This document shows, piece by piece, positions 33,210 to 42,384 of a stretch of 64,000 nt of DNA (positions are counted from its first letter, which is position 1; each line of letters begins with the position of its first letter). Origin of the DNA: Methylobacterium sp. J-076. Its GTDB lineage: Bacteria > Pseudomonadota > Alphaproteobacteria > Rhizobiales > Beijerinckiaceae. The stretch covers positions 184,390-248,389 of the forward strand of contig NZ_JAKSXW010000090.1 of NCBI RefSeq assembly GCF_022829405.1, given 5' to 3'. The notes under the pieces were generated by a model. That model saw nothing but the letters and a program-made list of their open reading frames with translations. It did no database searches and was not told where the DNA came from. The position numbers were made by a program, and so were the translations under genes.

Positions 33210-33230
33210 CGGGTGTCGGGGTTCCGTCGG

Positions 33231-34526
33231 TCAGGCCCGCAGGCCCTTCGCGATCCGGTCGAGGCTCGGCAGCCCGGCGATGGGGCCGATGGCGGCCAGC
33301 GTGGGCGCGCCGGCCAGCATCGTCGCGGCGGCCGCGCGCACGTCGTCCACCGTCACCGCATCGACCTTGGCGATGACCTCCGCGGCGGGGATCACCCGGC
33401 CCCAGGCGAGGATCTGGCGGGCGTTGCGCTCGATCCGGCCGCCGGGGGTCTCCAGCGCCGAGAGCAGGGAGACCTTCAGCTGCGCCTTGGCCCGGGCGAT
33501 CTCGACCCCGTCGAGGTCCCGGGCCGCCCGGGTGGTGGCCTCCAGGGTCACCTCGATCAGCTCGGCCACGTCGGACCCCGCCGTGCCGGCGCCGATGCCG
33601 AACAGGCCGCAATCGGAGAAGGGCCAGTGGAAGGCCTGGATCTCGTAGGCGAGGCCGCGGGTCTCGCGCACCTCGTGCCAGAGGCGCGAGGTCAGGCCGC
33701 CGCCGAGCACCTGCGCGAACATGTGCAGGGCGTAGTAGCCCTCGTCCCGGAAGGACAGGCCGGGCAGGCCGATGACGAGGTTGGCCTGTTCGAGCTTGCG
33801 CTTCATCCGCCGCTCGCCGCCGCCGCCGTAGCGGCCGGGCTCCATCGGCGGCGCCTCGCTCGCGGGGAGGGCGCCGAAATGCTGCTCCGCCGCCGCCACG
33901 ATGGCCTCGTGCGCGACGCTGCCCGACCCCGCCACGACGATCCGGTCCGGGGTGTATTCGCGGGCGAGGTAGGCGCGGATGCCCGCCTCGTCGAAGCTGC
34001 GGATCGTCTCGGGCCGGCCGATGATCGGCCGCCCCACCGCCTGGCCGGGGAAGGCCACCTCGGTGAAGGCGTCGTAGACGACGTCGTCCGGTGTGTCCTC
34101 GATGGCCGCGTATTCCTGCAGGATCACGCCCTTCTCCCGGGCGAGCTCGTCCGCGTCGAAGGTGGCCCCGGTGAGGATGTCGCCGATCACGTCGAGGGCG
34201 AGGCCGGCATCCTCCCCGAGCACCCGGGCGGTGTAGCTCGTGGTCTCGGTGGAGGTGGCGGCGTTGATCTCGCCGCCCACGTTCTCGATCTCCTCGGCGA
34301 TGTCCCGGGCCGAGCGACGGCCCGTGCCCTTGAACGCCATGTGCTCGATGAGGTGAGACAGGCCGCTCTCGTCCGCCCGCTCGTGGCGGGAGCCCGCCCC
34401 GACCCAGACGCCGAGGCTCGCGGTGGCGACTCCCGGCATCGGCTCGGTGACGACGGTGACGCCGTTGGCGAGCCGCGTGACCCGCAGGGTGGGGGAGGCG
34501 GCGTGGGTCGAGAAATGCTGGTTCAT
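33231..34526 (-). CDS. M16 family zinc peptidase (processing-peptidase-like)
   Basis: A 431-residue protein of the single-module M16B group, related to the mitochondrial processing peptidase beta subunit. The inverted zinc motif HLIEHMAFKGT (H58, E61, H62) is intact. It is followed by the GGEINAATSTETTSY segment and the distal glutamate region GVILQEYAAIEDTPDDVV. The C-terminal half has the usual glycine-rich loop and an inactive second module. There is no signal peptide, so it is cytoplasmic. It begins 7 bp after thrC ends, forming the thrC-M16 pair that is common in alphaproteobacteria. The physiological substrate is not known. Confidence 0.93.
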   Translation of the reverse strand: MNQHFSTHAASPTLRVTRLANGVTVVTEPMPGVATASLGVWVGAGSRHERADESGLSHLIEHMAFKGTGRRSARDIAEEIENVGGEINAATSTETTSYTARVLGEDAGLALDVIGDILTGATFDADELAREKGVILQEYAAIEDTPDDVVYDAFTEVAFPGQAVGRPIIGRPETIRSFDEAGIRAYLAREYTPDRIVVAGSGSVAHEAIVAAAEQHFGALPASEAPPMEPGRYGGGGERRMKRKLEQANLVIGLPGLSFRDEGYYALHMFAQVLGGGLTSRLWHEVRETRGLAYEIQAFHWPFSDCGLFGIGAGTAGSDVAELIEVTLEATTRAARDLDGVEIARAKAQLKVSLLSALETPGGRIERNARQILAWGRVIPAAEVIAKVDAVTVDDVRAAAATMLAGAPTLAAIGPIAGLPSLDRIAKGLRA

Positions 34527-34533
34527 CGCGCGG

Positions 34534-35946
34534 CTACCCGCCCTTCGTGATGCGGGCGCGCTCGCGGATCAGGCGCTCGATGGCCCCCTGGTCGGCGGCG
34601 ACGCGGGTCAGGCGCTCGGGCCGGTCCATCAGGTCGGCGAGGTGCGGGGGCAGGGCGGGCCGCCGCCCCCCCGTCGCCTTGGCGACCGCGTCGGGGAACT
34701 TCGCCGGGTGGGCGGTGGCGAGCGCCACCACCGGCGTGGCCGGGTCCTTCTCCAAAAGGCGCCGGCCGGCGTTCACGGCGATGGCGCTGTGCGGGTCGAG
34801 GGTCACGCCCGTGGCCGCATGGGTCAGGGCGATCTCCTCCATCACCGCGCGCTCGGGCACGGCGTGGGCGTCGAACTCGTCGCGGACCTTGGCCAGCACC
34901 GCCGGATCGAGCTGGAACCCGCCCGATTGCCTGAGCCCGGCCATCAGCCGCGACAGGCTCGACGCGTCCCGGCCCAGGGCCTCGAACAGCAGCCGCTCGA
35001 AGTTCGAAGAGATCTGGATGTCCATGGAGGGCGAGGTGGTGGGCTCGACGCCGCGCAGCTCGTAGGCGCCGTGCTCCAGGGTGCGGACCAGGATGTCGTT
35101 GGCGTTGGTGCCGATCATCAGGCGCTTGATCGGCAGGCCCATCTTCTTGGCGACCCAGCCGGCGAGGATGTCGCCGAAATTGCCGGTGGGCACCGCGAAG
35201 GAGACCTCCCGGTGGGGCGCCCCGAGCGCCACCGCGCTGGTGAAGTAGTAGACCGTCTGCGCCGCGACCCGGGCCCAATTGATCGAGTTCACCCCCGACA
35301 GGCGCACCGCGTCGGCGAAATCCCCGTGCTGGAACAGCGCCTTGACGATGTTCTGGCAATCGTCGAACGTCCCGTCGAGCGCCAGCGCATGGACGTTGGG
35401 CGCCTCGACCGAGGTCATCTGCCGGCGCTGCACCTCCGAGACCCGCCCGTGCGGGTAGAGGATGAACACGTCCACCTGATCGAGCCCGCGGAACGCCTCG
35501 ACGGCGGCCGAGCCGGTGTCGCCGGAGGTGGCGCCGACGATGGTGGCGCGGGTGCCCCGCTGGCGCAGGACATGGTCCATCAGCCGGCCGAGGAGCTGCA
35601 TCGCCACGTCCTTGAAGGCGAGCGTCGGGCCGTGGAAAAGCTCCAGCAGGAACAGGTTGTCGTCGAGCTGGCTGATCGGGCAGACCGCCGGGTGCCGGAA
35701 CGTGGCGTAGGACTCGTCGATCATCCGGTCGAGGTCGGCGTCGGCGATCTCGCCATCGACCAGCGGGCGCAGCACCAGCTTGGCGGCTTCCGCGTAAGGC
35801 TTGCCGGCGAGTCCGGCGATGGCGTCGCGGCCGATTCGCGGCCAGGTCTGCGGGACGTAGAGCCCGCCGTCGCGGGCCAATCCGGCGAGCAGCGCATCCG
35901 AGAACGAGAGCGGGGCGGCCTCGCCGCGGGTCGAGACGTGGAGCAC
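34534..35946 (-). CDS. thrC: Threonine synthase
   Basis: A 470-residue PLP enzyme that makes threonine from O-phosphohomoserine. The family start is HVSTRGEAAPLSFSDALL, PLP Lys112 lies in FHGPTLAFKDVAMQ, the phosphate loop region is ATSGDTGSAAVEAF, and SINWARVAAQTVYYF and VPTGNFGDILAGW are conserved. The start codon is GTG at 35946, supported by ACGGAGG five bases upstream. Length fits the long bacterial/fungal-type ThrC rather than the plant type. It heads a two-gene unit with the M16 peptidase. Confidence 0.96.
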   Translation of the reverse strand: MLHVSTRGEAAPLSFSDALLAGLARDGGLYVPQTWPRIGRDAIAGLAGKPYAEAAKLVLRPLVDGEIADADLDRMIDESYATFRHPAVCPISQLDDNLFLLELFHGPTLAFKDVAMQLLGRLMDHVLRQRGTRATIVGATSGDTGSAAVEAFRGLDQVDVFILYPHGRVSEVQRRQMTSVEAPNVHALALDGTFDDCQNIVKALFQHGDFADAVRLSGVNSINWARVAAQTVYYFTSAVALGAPHREVSFAVPTGNFGDILAGWVAKKMGLPIKRLMIGTNANDILVRTLEHGAYELRGVEPTTSPSMDIQISSNFERLLFEALGRDASSLSRLMAGLRQSGGFQLDPAVLAKVRDEFDAHAVPERAVMEEIALTHAATGVTLDPHSAIAVNAGRRLLEKDPATPVVALATAHPAKFPDAVAKATGGRRPALPPHLADLMDRPERLTRVAADQGAIERLIRERARITKGG

Positions 35947-36116
35947 AGGGGCCTCCGTGGGAAGGCGGTCCCTCTACACGATGCGGGCGGGCATGTCGAA
36001 ACGGGGGCGGGTTGCGCGAGGCGGGGGTGGCACAGGGCGGCCCGGCGATGCTTTCTCGTCCGGACCCGGCCCCGGCCCTGCCAACCCCAGGCTGGGGGAT
36101 TCGTCGCCTTGCCCCG

Positions 36117-36137
36117 GTGCACAGGGTGCACTACTAT
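36117..36137 (+). promoter_or_regulatory. Dyad operator and -10 element for the DUF4160/DUF2442 pair
   Basis: GTGCAC-AGG-GTGCAC (36117-36131) is a 15-bp dyad, immediately followed by TACTAT (36132-36137), a plausible -10. It lies 21 bp before the proposed TTG start. Such a compact operator-promoter is what an autoregulated two-gene module would carry. Confidence 0.5.
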
Positions 36138-36158
36138 CCTGTTCCACGGAACCCGGCC

Positions 36159-36392
36159 TTGCCGACGGTCCATCGCTGCGACGGCTTCCGGATCGACATC
36201 CGCTCCCGGGATCACAACCCGCCGCATTTCCATATGATCGGTCCGGACTTCCACGCCCTCGTCAGCATCAGGACCCTGGAGGTTCTGGAGGGGACGTACA
36301 CCCGGAAGGCCCTGGCCGAGGCCGTCGCGTGGGCGGGGCAGCGGACGGACGCCCTGATGAGCGAGTGGAGGCGCCTCAATGAGCGAGACTGA
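36159..36392 (+). CDS. DUF4160 domain protein
   Basis: A 77-residue protein with the DUF4160 core: the start LPTVHRCDGFRIDIRSRDHN, then PPHFHMIGPDF with the paired histidines, then EVLEGTYTRKALAEAVAWA and the terminal helix ALMSEWRRLNERD. TTG 36159 was chosen because it matches the family start (usually MPTI or MPTV) and follows the promoter. An in-frame GTG at 36117 lies inside the dyad. It overlaps the next gene by 14 bp. DUF4160/DUF2442 pairs recur in many genomes and look toxin-antitoxin-like, but the activity is not established here. Confidence 0.75.
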   Translation: MPTVHRCDGFRIDIRSRDHNPPHFHMIGPDFHALVSIRTLEVLEGTYTRKALAEAVAWAGQRTDALMSEWRRLNERD

Positions 36393-36858
36393 CACCGACA
36401 TCGTCACCATCGGCCGTCCGCTCCCGAAGCTCGCGGGCGTCGCGCCGGGACCGCGCCGCTTCACGGTCGTGGCGCGCTGGGCCGAGGGGGGCCGCGCCGG
36501 CCGCACGGATCTCGTGGACCTCGCGCCGGTGATCTTCACCTTCAAGGTCTTCCGGCCCCTGCGCGACGGCACGGTGCCCTTCGCGGACCTGCGCCTGGGC
36601 GACTGGGGCGCCTCGGTGGTCTGGCCGGGCCATGACGACCTCGATATCGGGGCCGAGACGATCGAGGACATGGCGGAGGCGGCCATGACGAATGCCGACT
36701 TCTCGGTCTTCCTGAAGCGCAACAACCTCACCCTGGATGCCGCCGCCGCCCATCTCGGGATCGCCCGGCGGCTCGTGGCCTACTACGCCAAGGAGCGGGA
36801 GATCCCGCGCTTCGTCGCGCTCGCCTGCAAGGAGTTGGATCGCGTCCTCACGCGCTGA
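36379..36858 (+). CDS. DUF2442 domain protein with C-terminal helix-turn-helix
   Basis: A 159-residue protein. Residues about 20-90 match DUF2442 (FTVVARWAEGGRAGRTDLVDLAPV; DGTVPFADLRLGDWGASVVWPG; DIGAETIEDMA). Residues about 112-150 look like an XRE/Cro-type HTH (LKRNNLTLDAAAAHLGIARR then YYAKEREIPRFVALACKEL), so it probably binds DNA, perhaps its own upstream dyad. It overlaps the DUF4160 gene by 14 bp, implying coupled translation. Its 3' end overlaps the convergent DUF4864 gene by 11 bp. Confidence 0.8.
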   Translation: MSETDTDIVTIGRPLPKLAGVAPGPRRFTVVARWAEGGRAGRTDLVDLAPVIFTFKVFRPLRDGTVPFADLRLGDWGASVVWPGHDDLDIGAETIEDMAEAAMTNADFSVFLKRNNLTLDAAAAHLGIARRLVAYYAKEREIPRFVALACKELDRVLTR

Positions 36859-37264
36859 TCCCCGGCGCCTTCGTGAGGCGGCAGCCGGTGATGCGCCACT
36901 CGCCGTCGGGCTGGCGCTCCAGGGTGTAGTCCGCCGTCCAGTCGGTGCCGGATTCGTCCTGGATCGCCACCGACTGGCCCACCGCCGTGTCGCCGAGGTC
37001 CCGGGCCGTGCCGAAGACGAAGCTCCGGTGGCGGTAGACCGGCTGGTACTGGGTGCGCACCATCCCGAGGAACAGGTCCGCGTTGGGGAAGACGTCCCGG
37101 ATCGCCGGGGCCGCCTGGGCGTAGGCGGTGGGCGCGTCGTCCCGGCCGAAGGCCTCGGCCTGCCGGGAGATGACGGTCCGGGCCGCGGCCTGCTCCGCCT
37201 CGCCGGCCGCAGCCCCGGACCCGATGCACCCCAGAACGAGGACGAGGCAGGTGAGCGCGCGCAT
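36848..37264 (-). CDS. DUF4864 family secreted protein
   Basis: A 138-residue protein with a signal peptide (MRALTCLVLVLGCIGSGAAAG). The mature part has the DUF4864 pattern: VISRQAEAFGRDDAPTAYAQ, then APAIRDVFPNADLFLGMVRT and QYQPVYRHRSFVFG, then a beta-sheet with DWTADYTLERQPDGEWRITG. The fold is cystatin/NTF2-like and no catalytic residues are known. The signal sequence contains a cysteine followed by IGS, which is not a convincing lipobox. It is a single gene, convergent with the DUF2442 gene. Confidence 0.8.
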   Translation of the reverse strand: MRALTCLVLVLGCIGSGAAAGEAEQAAARTVISRQAEAFGRDDAPTAYAQAAPAIRDVFPNADLFLGMVRTQYQPVYRHRSFVFGTARDLGDTAVGQSVAIQDESGTDWTADYTLERQPDGEWRITGCRLTKAPGISA

Positions 37265-37336
37265 CGGTGGTCACTCCACGGGAGCAACCATGGATTGTAG
37301 GCGCCCCGGCCGTCCCGGCAAGGCGCCCCGGGGCGT

Positions 37337-38782
37337 TCAGGCCGGGACGGCCGCGGCGAGGGCGGCCAGCGGCAGGGCGGCGAGGTCGATGGCCGCGGCG
37401 GCCACCGGCAGCATCGCCGGCCAGCGCCCCGCCGGGGCCGCGCCGGGCCGGGCGCGGGCGAAGGCCAGGACGAGCATCGGCACGAGGGGCAGCAGGTAGC
37501 GCCCCTGCGGCCCGTCGATCCGGCTCTCGCCGACATTCGTCCAGGTCAGGTACTGCGACAGCAGCACCAGCCAGAGGCAGGCCAGGGCGGCGGCGGGCAG
37601 GATCAGGCGCTCCGGCCAGGGCGGGGGCACGCCGCCCCGGAGCAGGACGAGGGGCGCGAGCAGGGCCAGCGCCCAGGTCCCGTACACGACCGCCGGCAGC
37701 GGCCTGTCGAGCCAGCCGAAGATGCCGATGGCGCCCTTGGCCAGCATGGTCAGGTGCTTGATCGTGCCGAGGTAGTGCCCCGGCAGGGTGAGGAGGCGGG
37801 CGGGCCGGTCGAGGAGGACCTGCCCCTGCGCCTTCGGGTCCGTGGCGGCGAAGGTCGCCGGGCGGGGGCCGGACCAGAGCGGCCCGGCCTCGTAGGCGTT
37901 GCGCGGCACCGGGGTCGCCACGGTGGCGGTCGCCGCCGCCGTCCAGAGCGCGGCGGGCAGGACCGCCAGCGCGGCGGCGGCGAGGCGCCGGGCGGCGTGG
38001 CGGGCGAGGCCGCCGCCGCCGTCGCCGTCGCCGGCCCGGGGGAAGGGCACCAGCAGCATGGCGGCGAGCCCGGCATAGGGCGGCTTGGCCAGCACCACGA
38101 GGGCGAGGCTCAGGATCGCCCCGATGAGGCGCAGGCGGGCGCCCGGCCCGGCGAGGGGCCGGGGCGTCAGGAGCGCGGCGGCCAGGGCGGAGAGGGCGAT
38201 GATCGGCGCGTCCTGGTTGAACGAGGCCGCGAGCGACAGGGTCATCGGCAGGGCGAGCAGCGCGAATAGGGCCACCCGCCCGCGGGTCGCCAACGCCAGG
38301 GCGGCGAGGGAGAGGGCGATGGTCGCGGTCGCGTTGGCGAGTCGGCCGAGATAGAGGCAGACCTCCGGCGCGAGCCCGAGGAGCCGCCCGGAGGCGAGCC
38401 CCGCCGCGGCCGGGGCGTAGAGGAAGGGCGGGTAGGTCCCCACCGTGTAGAGGGGCACGAACACCCGGCCCCTGGCATCCGGCGCGCCGTCCTCCGCGGC
38501 GAGGCTGCCGCCGAAATCCTTGGGGCGCGAGAGGGCCGCCCGCGCCCAGACGGGATCGAGCCGCACGCCGGCCGCCACATGGGTCGAGCCGTCGGCATAG
38601 CGCACGCTCTCCCGGTGGCCGACGACATCGCCCTGCATCAGGGCGGCGGCGCGGGCGAGGTGGGCGGCCTCGTCGGCGACCTCGCCCGGCGGCACGATCA
38701 GCGCCAGGGCGATGCAGACCGGGGCGCACAGGCACAGGTAGGCGAGGCACCAGAACCGGGGGCCGGAGGGCAGGCGGATCAC
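37337..38782 (-). CDS. DUF2142-type polytopic membrane protein
   Basis: A 481-residue protein with about ten or more membrane helices. The first periplasmic loop after helix 1 holds the DUF2142 features PPGEVADEAAHLARAAALMQ and the NQDAPI motif in SLAASFNQDAPIIALSAL. It also has LAKPPYAG and ESRIDGPQGRYLLPL (the QGRY motif is the hallmark). These proteins resemble GT-C glycosyltransferases and occur in polysaccharide clusters. GTG 38782 overlaps the stop of the preceding gene in a GTGA arrangement. It is the last gene of the five-gene glycan operon. Confidence 0.85.
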   Translation of the reverse strand: MIRLPSGPRFWCLAYLCLCAPVCIALALIVPPGEVADEAAHLARAAALMQGDVVGHRESVRYADGSTHVAAGVRLDPVWARAALSRPKDFGGSLAAEDGAPDARGRVFVPLYTVGTYPPFLYAPAAAGLASGRLLGLAPEVCLYLGRLANATATIALSLAALALATRGRVALFALLALPMTLSLAASFNQDAPIIALSALAAALLTPRPLAGPGARLRLIGAILSLALVVLAKPPYAGLAAMLLVPFPRAGDGDGGGGLARHAARRLAAAALAVLPAALWTAAATATVATPVPRNAYEAGPLWSGPRPATFAATDPKAQGQVLLDRPARLLTLPGHYLGTIKHLTMLAKGAIGIFGWLDRPLPAVVYGTWALALLAPLVLLRGGVPPPWPERLILPAAALACLWLVLLSQYLTWTNVGESRIDGPQGRYLLPLVPMLVLAFARARPGAAPAGRWPAMLPVAAAAIDLAALPLAALAAAVPA

Positions 38783-39510
38783 GCGGCGATGTCTCCGCCG
38801 GGGGAAGTCCCGCCCGGTACGGGGGCACCCTCGGGCATGGCCCGGCCGAGGATCCGGCGCAGGCGCAGCATGAGGAGCGCCGTGGCCAGCGCCCCCGCGC
38901 CGAGCACGCCGAGCCGCAGCCATTCCGCCGGGCCGGCGCCGGAGAGGAGGTGGCCGCCCCCGCGCCCCAGGGCGCCGAGGGCGACGTAGGCGAACAGGGC
39001 CGGCAGGGCGGCGAGCGTGCCGAGGGCGTAGTCGCGCAAGGACACCGCGCTCGCCCCGAGGGCGAGGCTCGTGGGCGCGAAGGGCATGATCGGCGAGAGG
39101 CGGATCAGGCAGACGAGGCGCCAGCCCTCCGCGGCCAGGGCCCCGTCGAGGGCGGCCAGGCGCCGTCCGCCGAGCCGGGCCAGCGCCCGGGCGCCGAGGA
39201 CCGTCCGGGCGAGGCCGAAGGTGACGAGGGCGCCGGCCATGGTGCCCATCGCCGCGACGCAGAACCCCTCCACCGGCCCGAGGAGCGCGCCCGCCGCGAT
39301 GCCGACCCCGGAGGCGGGCACCACGCCGGAGGCGGCCACCAGGGCCTGCACGACGAGGAGGATCGCCGGCCCGGCCGGGCCGAGGCCCCTGAGGCCGGCC
39401 GCCAGCCGCTCCGCGGCGTCCGGGGCGAGGAGGCCCACCGCCAGGGGCGCCGCGGCCAGGGCCGCCAGCAGCGCGAGGCCGGCGAGGCGGGAGGCGGTCG
39501 CCAGGCTCAC
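38779..39510 (-). CDS. TVP38/TMEM64 (VTT domain) membrane protein
   Basis: A 243-residue polytopic inner-membrane protein of the DedA/TVP38 superfamily, a group that now includes lipid scramblases and carrier recyclers. The VTT core is [20 protein letters not shown], then [16 protein letters not shown], and the conserved [21 protein letters not shown] 39510 overlaps the upstream stop (GTGA), and its own stop overlaps the next start the same way. In this glycan cluster, recycling or flipping of a polyprenyl carrier is a plausible but unproven role. Confidence 0.87.
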   Translation of the reverse strand: MSLATASRLAGLALLAALAAAPLAVGLLAPDAAERLAAGLRGLGPAGPAILLVVQALVAASGVVPASGVGIAAGALLGPVEGFCVAAMGTMAGALVTFGLARTVLGARALARLGGRRLAALDGALAAEGWRLVCLIRLSPIMPFAPTSLALGASAVSLRDYALGTLAALPALFAYVALGALGRGGGHLLSGAGPAEWLRLGVLGAGALATALLMLRLRRILGRAMPEGAPVPGGTSPGGDIAA

Positions 39511-40274
39511 GGCCGCACCTCCAGGGGCGCCGCCCCGTCGGCGAAGAGTGGGTCCGCCCGCAGGCCGGAGCGGTGCAGGCGGTAGGCGAGGCTCGTGCGC
39601 AGGACGCCGAGCCCGTAGATGCAGGAGCGGCGGAAGTTGATGGACGAGGCGTCGTCGAAATACCGGGTCGGGCAGGAGATCTCGCCGATCCGGAAATCCC
39701 GGTGCATGGCCTGGGCCAGCATCTGGTTGTCGAACACGAAGTCATCCGAGCACCGGTCGAGGGGCAGGGCCTCCAGCACGGCCCGGCTCCAGGCCCGGTA
39801 GCCGGAATGGTATTCGGACAGCTTCTGGCCCATCAGCCAGTTCTGCACCAGGGTGAGGCCGCGGTTGGCGATGTACTTGTAGACGGGCATCCCGCCCTTC
39901 AGCGCGCCGTTGCCGAGGATGCGCGAGGCCAGCACCGCGTCGTACTCGCCCGAGACGATCATCGAGGCCATCGCGGTGACGAGGCGCGGGGCGTACTGGT
40001 AGTCGGGGTGGAGCATCACCACCACGTCGGCGCCCCGTTCCAGGGCGGTGCGGTAGCAGGTCTTCTGGTTGCCGCCGTAGCCGAGGTTGCTCCCGTGCCG
40101 CACCGTATGGATGCCGAGGCGCTCGGCCACCGCCACCGTGGCGTCGCGGCTGGCGTCGTCGATGAGGATCACGTCGTCGACGATGTCGAACGGGATCTCC
40201 CGGTGGGTGCGATCGAGGGTCGCCGCCGCGTTGTAGGCGGGCAGGACGACGGCGATTCGGTGTCCGTGGAGCAT
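39507..40274 (-). CDS. Glycosyltransferase family 2, dolichol-phosphate-mannose-synthase-like
   Basis: A 255-residue GT-A enzyme. The N-terminal nucleotide-binding strand is [14 protein letters not shown], with [15 protein letters not shown] following, then [19 protein letters not shown]. The metal-binding loop reads [12 protein letters not shown], where DYQ replaces DXD as is common in this subgroup. [21 protein letters not shown] and FDNQMLAQ follow. There are no membrane helices. It probably transfers a sugar to polyprenyl phosphate. It lies 21 bp after the previous glycosyltransferase and overlaps the VTT gene. Confidence 0.88.
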   Translation of the reverse strand: MLHGHRIAVVLPAYNAAATLDRTHREIPFDIVDDVILIDDASRDATVAVAERLGIHTVRHGSNLGYGGNQKTCYRTALERGADVVVMLHPDYQYAPRLVTAMASMIVSGEYDAVLASRILGNGALKGGMPVYKYIANRGLTLVQNWLMGQKLSEYHSGYRAWSRAVLEALPLDRCSDDFVFDNQMLAQAMHRDFRIGEISCPTRYFDDASSINFRRSCIYGLGVLRTSLAYRLHRSGLRADPLFADGAAPLEVRP

Positions 40275-40295
40275 CGGCTGGATCTTCGGCAGGCT

Positions 40296-41279
40296 TCAGG
40301 CCCGCTCGCCGGGACGGGCGGCGGCGGCGGAAGGGGGGGAAGGCGCGGGGCGGAGGAGGGCGGCCCCGATCTCCGGCAGGGCGGCGGCGAGGAGGCGGGC
40401 GGCCCGCAGGACCTCCCGGGCCTCGCCGGGGGAGCGCCGGAGCAGGGCCTGGCTCAGGCGCAGGGGGACCTGTGCGCAGAAGGCGGTCGCCACCAGGGCG
40501 AGGGCGACGGCCCGGCCATGGTGCTTGCCGGCATAGAGGATCTCGCTGCGCAGGATGTAGAACAGCCGGTGCGCCCGGGCCTGCCGGGTGGTGCCCTGGC
40601 CCAGGTGCCGGGCGCTGGGCCCGGCGAGGTGGCGCACGGCGTAGCCCGCCCGGCGGGCCCGCAGGCACAGGTCGACATCCTCGTAGTAGACGAAGAACCG
40701 CTCGTCGAAGCCCCCGAGGGCGGCGAACAGGTCCCGGCGGATCATCAGGAACGCGCCCATCACCTGATCGACGGCCCGGTCGTCCCCGTGGTCCCAGTCG
40801 CGCAGGAAATGCGGGGGCACGAGGCCGAGCCGGTCGAGGGCGAGAGCCCGGCCGAGCATCCCGCCCGGCGTCGGCGCCCGGGCGCAGGAGCGGGCGGTGG
40901 TGCCGTCCGCCTCCGCCAAGCGCGCGCCGACGATCCCCCAGCCGGGCTCGGCGAGCAGGGCGGCGCGGGCGCGGGGGAGCGCGTCGGGCGCCACCCGGGC
41001 GTCGGGGTTGAGGAACAGGATCGCCGGGGCGGTCCCCCCCGCCGCGCCCTGGTTGCAGGCCCGGCCGAAGCCGAGGTTCTCCCGGTTGCGGACGATCCGG
41101 AACGGGCCGGGGAGGGCGGGCAGCCCGTCGAGGGAGGCGTCGGTGGAGGCGTTGTCCACCACGGTGACCGCCACCCGCGCCGCGCCGTCCGAGGCGGCGA
41201 GGCCCGCGAGGCAGTCGCGCAGCAGGGTGCCGCCGTTCCAGTTGACGATCACCACGTCGAGATCCGCGGCGGCGGCCAT
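40296..41279 (-). CDS. Glycosyltransferase family 2, rhamnosyltransferase-like
   Basis: A 327-residue GT2 enzyme starting MAAAADLDVVIVNWNGGTLL. It has VTVVDNASTDASLD, RNRENLGFGRACNQG, and the donor/metal site ILFLNPDARV. GFDERFFVYYEDVDLCLRAR is the acceptor-site ED motif typical of WbbL-type rhamnosyltransferases. A hydrophobic C-terminal stretch may peripherally anchor it. ATG 41279 overlaps the stop of the upstream glycosyltransferase by one base. It acts in the cytoplasm on a lipid-linked glycan, with the sugar unknown. Confidence 0.88.
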   Translation of the reverse strand: MAAAADLDVVIVNWNGGTLLRDCLAGLAASDGAARVAVTVVDNASTDASLDGLPALPGPFRIVRNRENLGFGRACNQGAAGGTAPAILFLNPDARVAPDALPRARAALLAEPGWGIVGARLAEADGTTARSCARAPTPGGMLGRALALDRLGLVPPHFLRDWDHGDDRAVDQVMGAFLMIRRDLFAALGGFDERFFVYYEDVDLCLRARRAGYAVRHLAGPSARHLGQGTTRQARAHRLFYILRSEILYAGKHHGRAVALALVATAFCAQVPLRLSQALLRRSPGEAREVLRAARLLAAALPEIGAALLRPAPSPPSAAAARPGERA

Positions 41280-42268
41280 CACGGCAGGTCCCCCGGCGGG
41301 CCGAGGCGGCCGAGGAGCCCGTCGCGGGCCGCCCCGGCGAGGCGGCCGAGCACGGCGGGCCGGCAGCCCGAATCGGCCCAGTACAGGGCGGCCTGGGCGG
41401 GCAGGTAGAGCCCCTGGGCGAGCTTCCACGACAGGGGCAGGTGCGGCAGCCGCCACGCGTAGACGCTGTTCCTCAGGTAGGTCGCCATGCGGAACAGGGG
41501 CTGGCGGGGCATCGCGATCCCGAAGGCGCGGATCGTCCCGCCGCCCACCCGGTGGGGGAGGGAGACCGAGGGGTCGAGGTAGCTGCCATGGCCGCGGCTC
41601 CAGGCGCGGAAGCACCATTCGAGCTCGACGCCGTCGATGAAGAAGTCGGCCCGGAACGGCCCCGTCTTCGCGAAGGCGGCGAGGTCGAGGAGCGTGCCGG
41701 AGGTGGCCAGGAACTGCACCGGCCGCAGCCCCGCCACCGCCTCGGCGCCGGGGCGGGCGGGGTAGGCGGGGGCCTTGTGGCCGGCGGCGGCGGCGGGGGC
41801 GGGCCCGACCGCGGCCGGGGCCAGGCCCCGCGCCCGCAGGCGCGCCCGCGCCGCGAGGAGGGCGCCGGGCAGGGCGGGGTCGGCCGCCGCGTCCTGATCG
41901 AGGAGGTAGAGGCCCTCGGCCCCCGCCGCCGCCGCCGCGGCGGCCAGACGGTTCAGGGCCTCGGCGATCCCGAGATTCGCGCCGTCCCCGAGGATCACGA
42001 AACCCGCATCCTCCAGGGCGCCCCGGGCGGCCGGATCGAGGGCGGAGTTGGCGAAGGCGAGCCGCGCCCCGAGCCCGTCGGGCAGGCGCCCCGGCAGGGC
42101 CGCGACCTGCGCGGCGGTGGGGTGGAACAGGGTGATCCCGGCGGCGATCCGCCCGAGCCCCGGCGCGGGGACGGCGGTCGCCGGCTCCGGAAGCGGGGAC
42201 GGCATGGGCGGCGATCCGGATGATGGCCTTCGGAGGGGCCGTGTGGACGGTCCCAATACGGTTTTCAT
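41279..42268 (-). CDS. Glycosyltransferase family 2, divergent rhamnosyltransferase-like
   Basis: A protein of about 329 residues; the start is uncertain (GTG 42325, ATG 42268 or ATG 42205, none with a strong ribosome-binding site). GRIAAGITLFHPTAAQVAAL is the RfbF-type opening. DGANLGIAEALNRLA and LYLLDQDAAADP (the QDAA site in place of QDxD) follow, then FFIDGVELEWCFRAWSRG. These fit RfbF/WbbL relatives, although the metal motif is altered. It is the first gene of the leftward five-gene glycan operon and is separated from acdR by a dimeric 116-bp repeat. Confidence 0.8.
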   Translation of the reverse strand: MKTVLGPSTRPLRRPSSGSPPMPSPLPEPATAVPAPGLGRIAAGITLFHPTAAQVAALPGRLPDGLGARLAFANSALDPAARGALEDAGFVILGDGANLGIAEALNRLAAAAAAAGAEGLYLLDQDAAADPALPGALLAARARLRARGLAPAAVGPAPAAAAGHKAPAYPARPGAEAVAGLRPVQFLATSGTLLDLAAFAKTGPFRADFFIDGVELEWCFRAWSRGHGSYLDPSVSLPHRVGGGTIRAFGIAMPRQPLFRMATYLRNSVYAWRLPHLPLSWKLAQGLYLPAQAALYWADSGCRPAVLGRLAGAARDGLLGRLGPPGDLP

Positions 42269-42384
42269 GAGGCTGCCGCCAAGCTCGGCCGCCGCGCGGG
42301 ACGCTTTTGAGTGGGAAAAATGCACACCTCTCGGCCGAGGGCGGCGGGCACCTCGCGGGCGGGCGCGGCCGCCGAGGGCCGCCG

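Noticed and set aside
29933..33376. A long plus-strand frame opposite the GGDEF/EAL gene
   Set aside because: Histidine/aspartate-rich low-complexity translation typical of antisense of a GC-rich gene.
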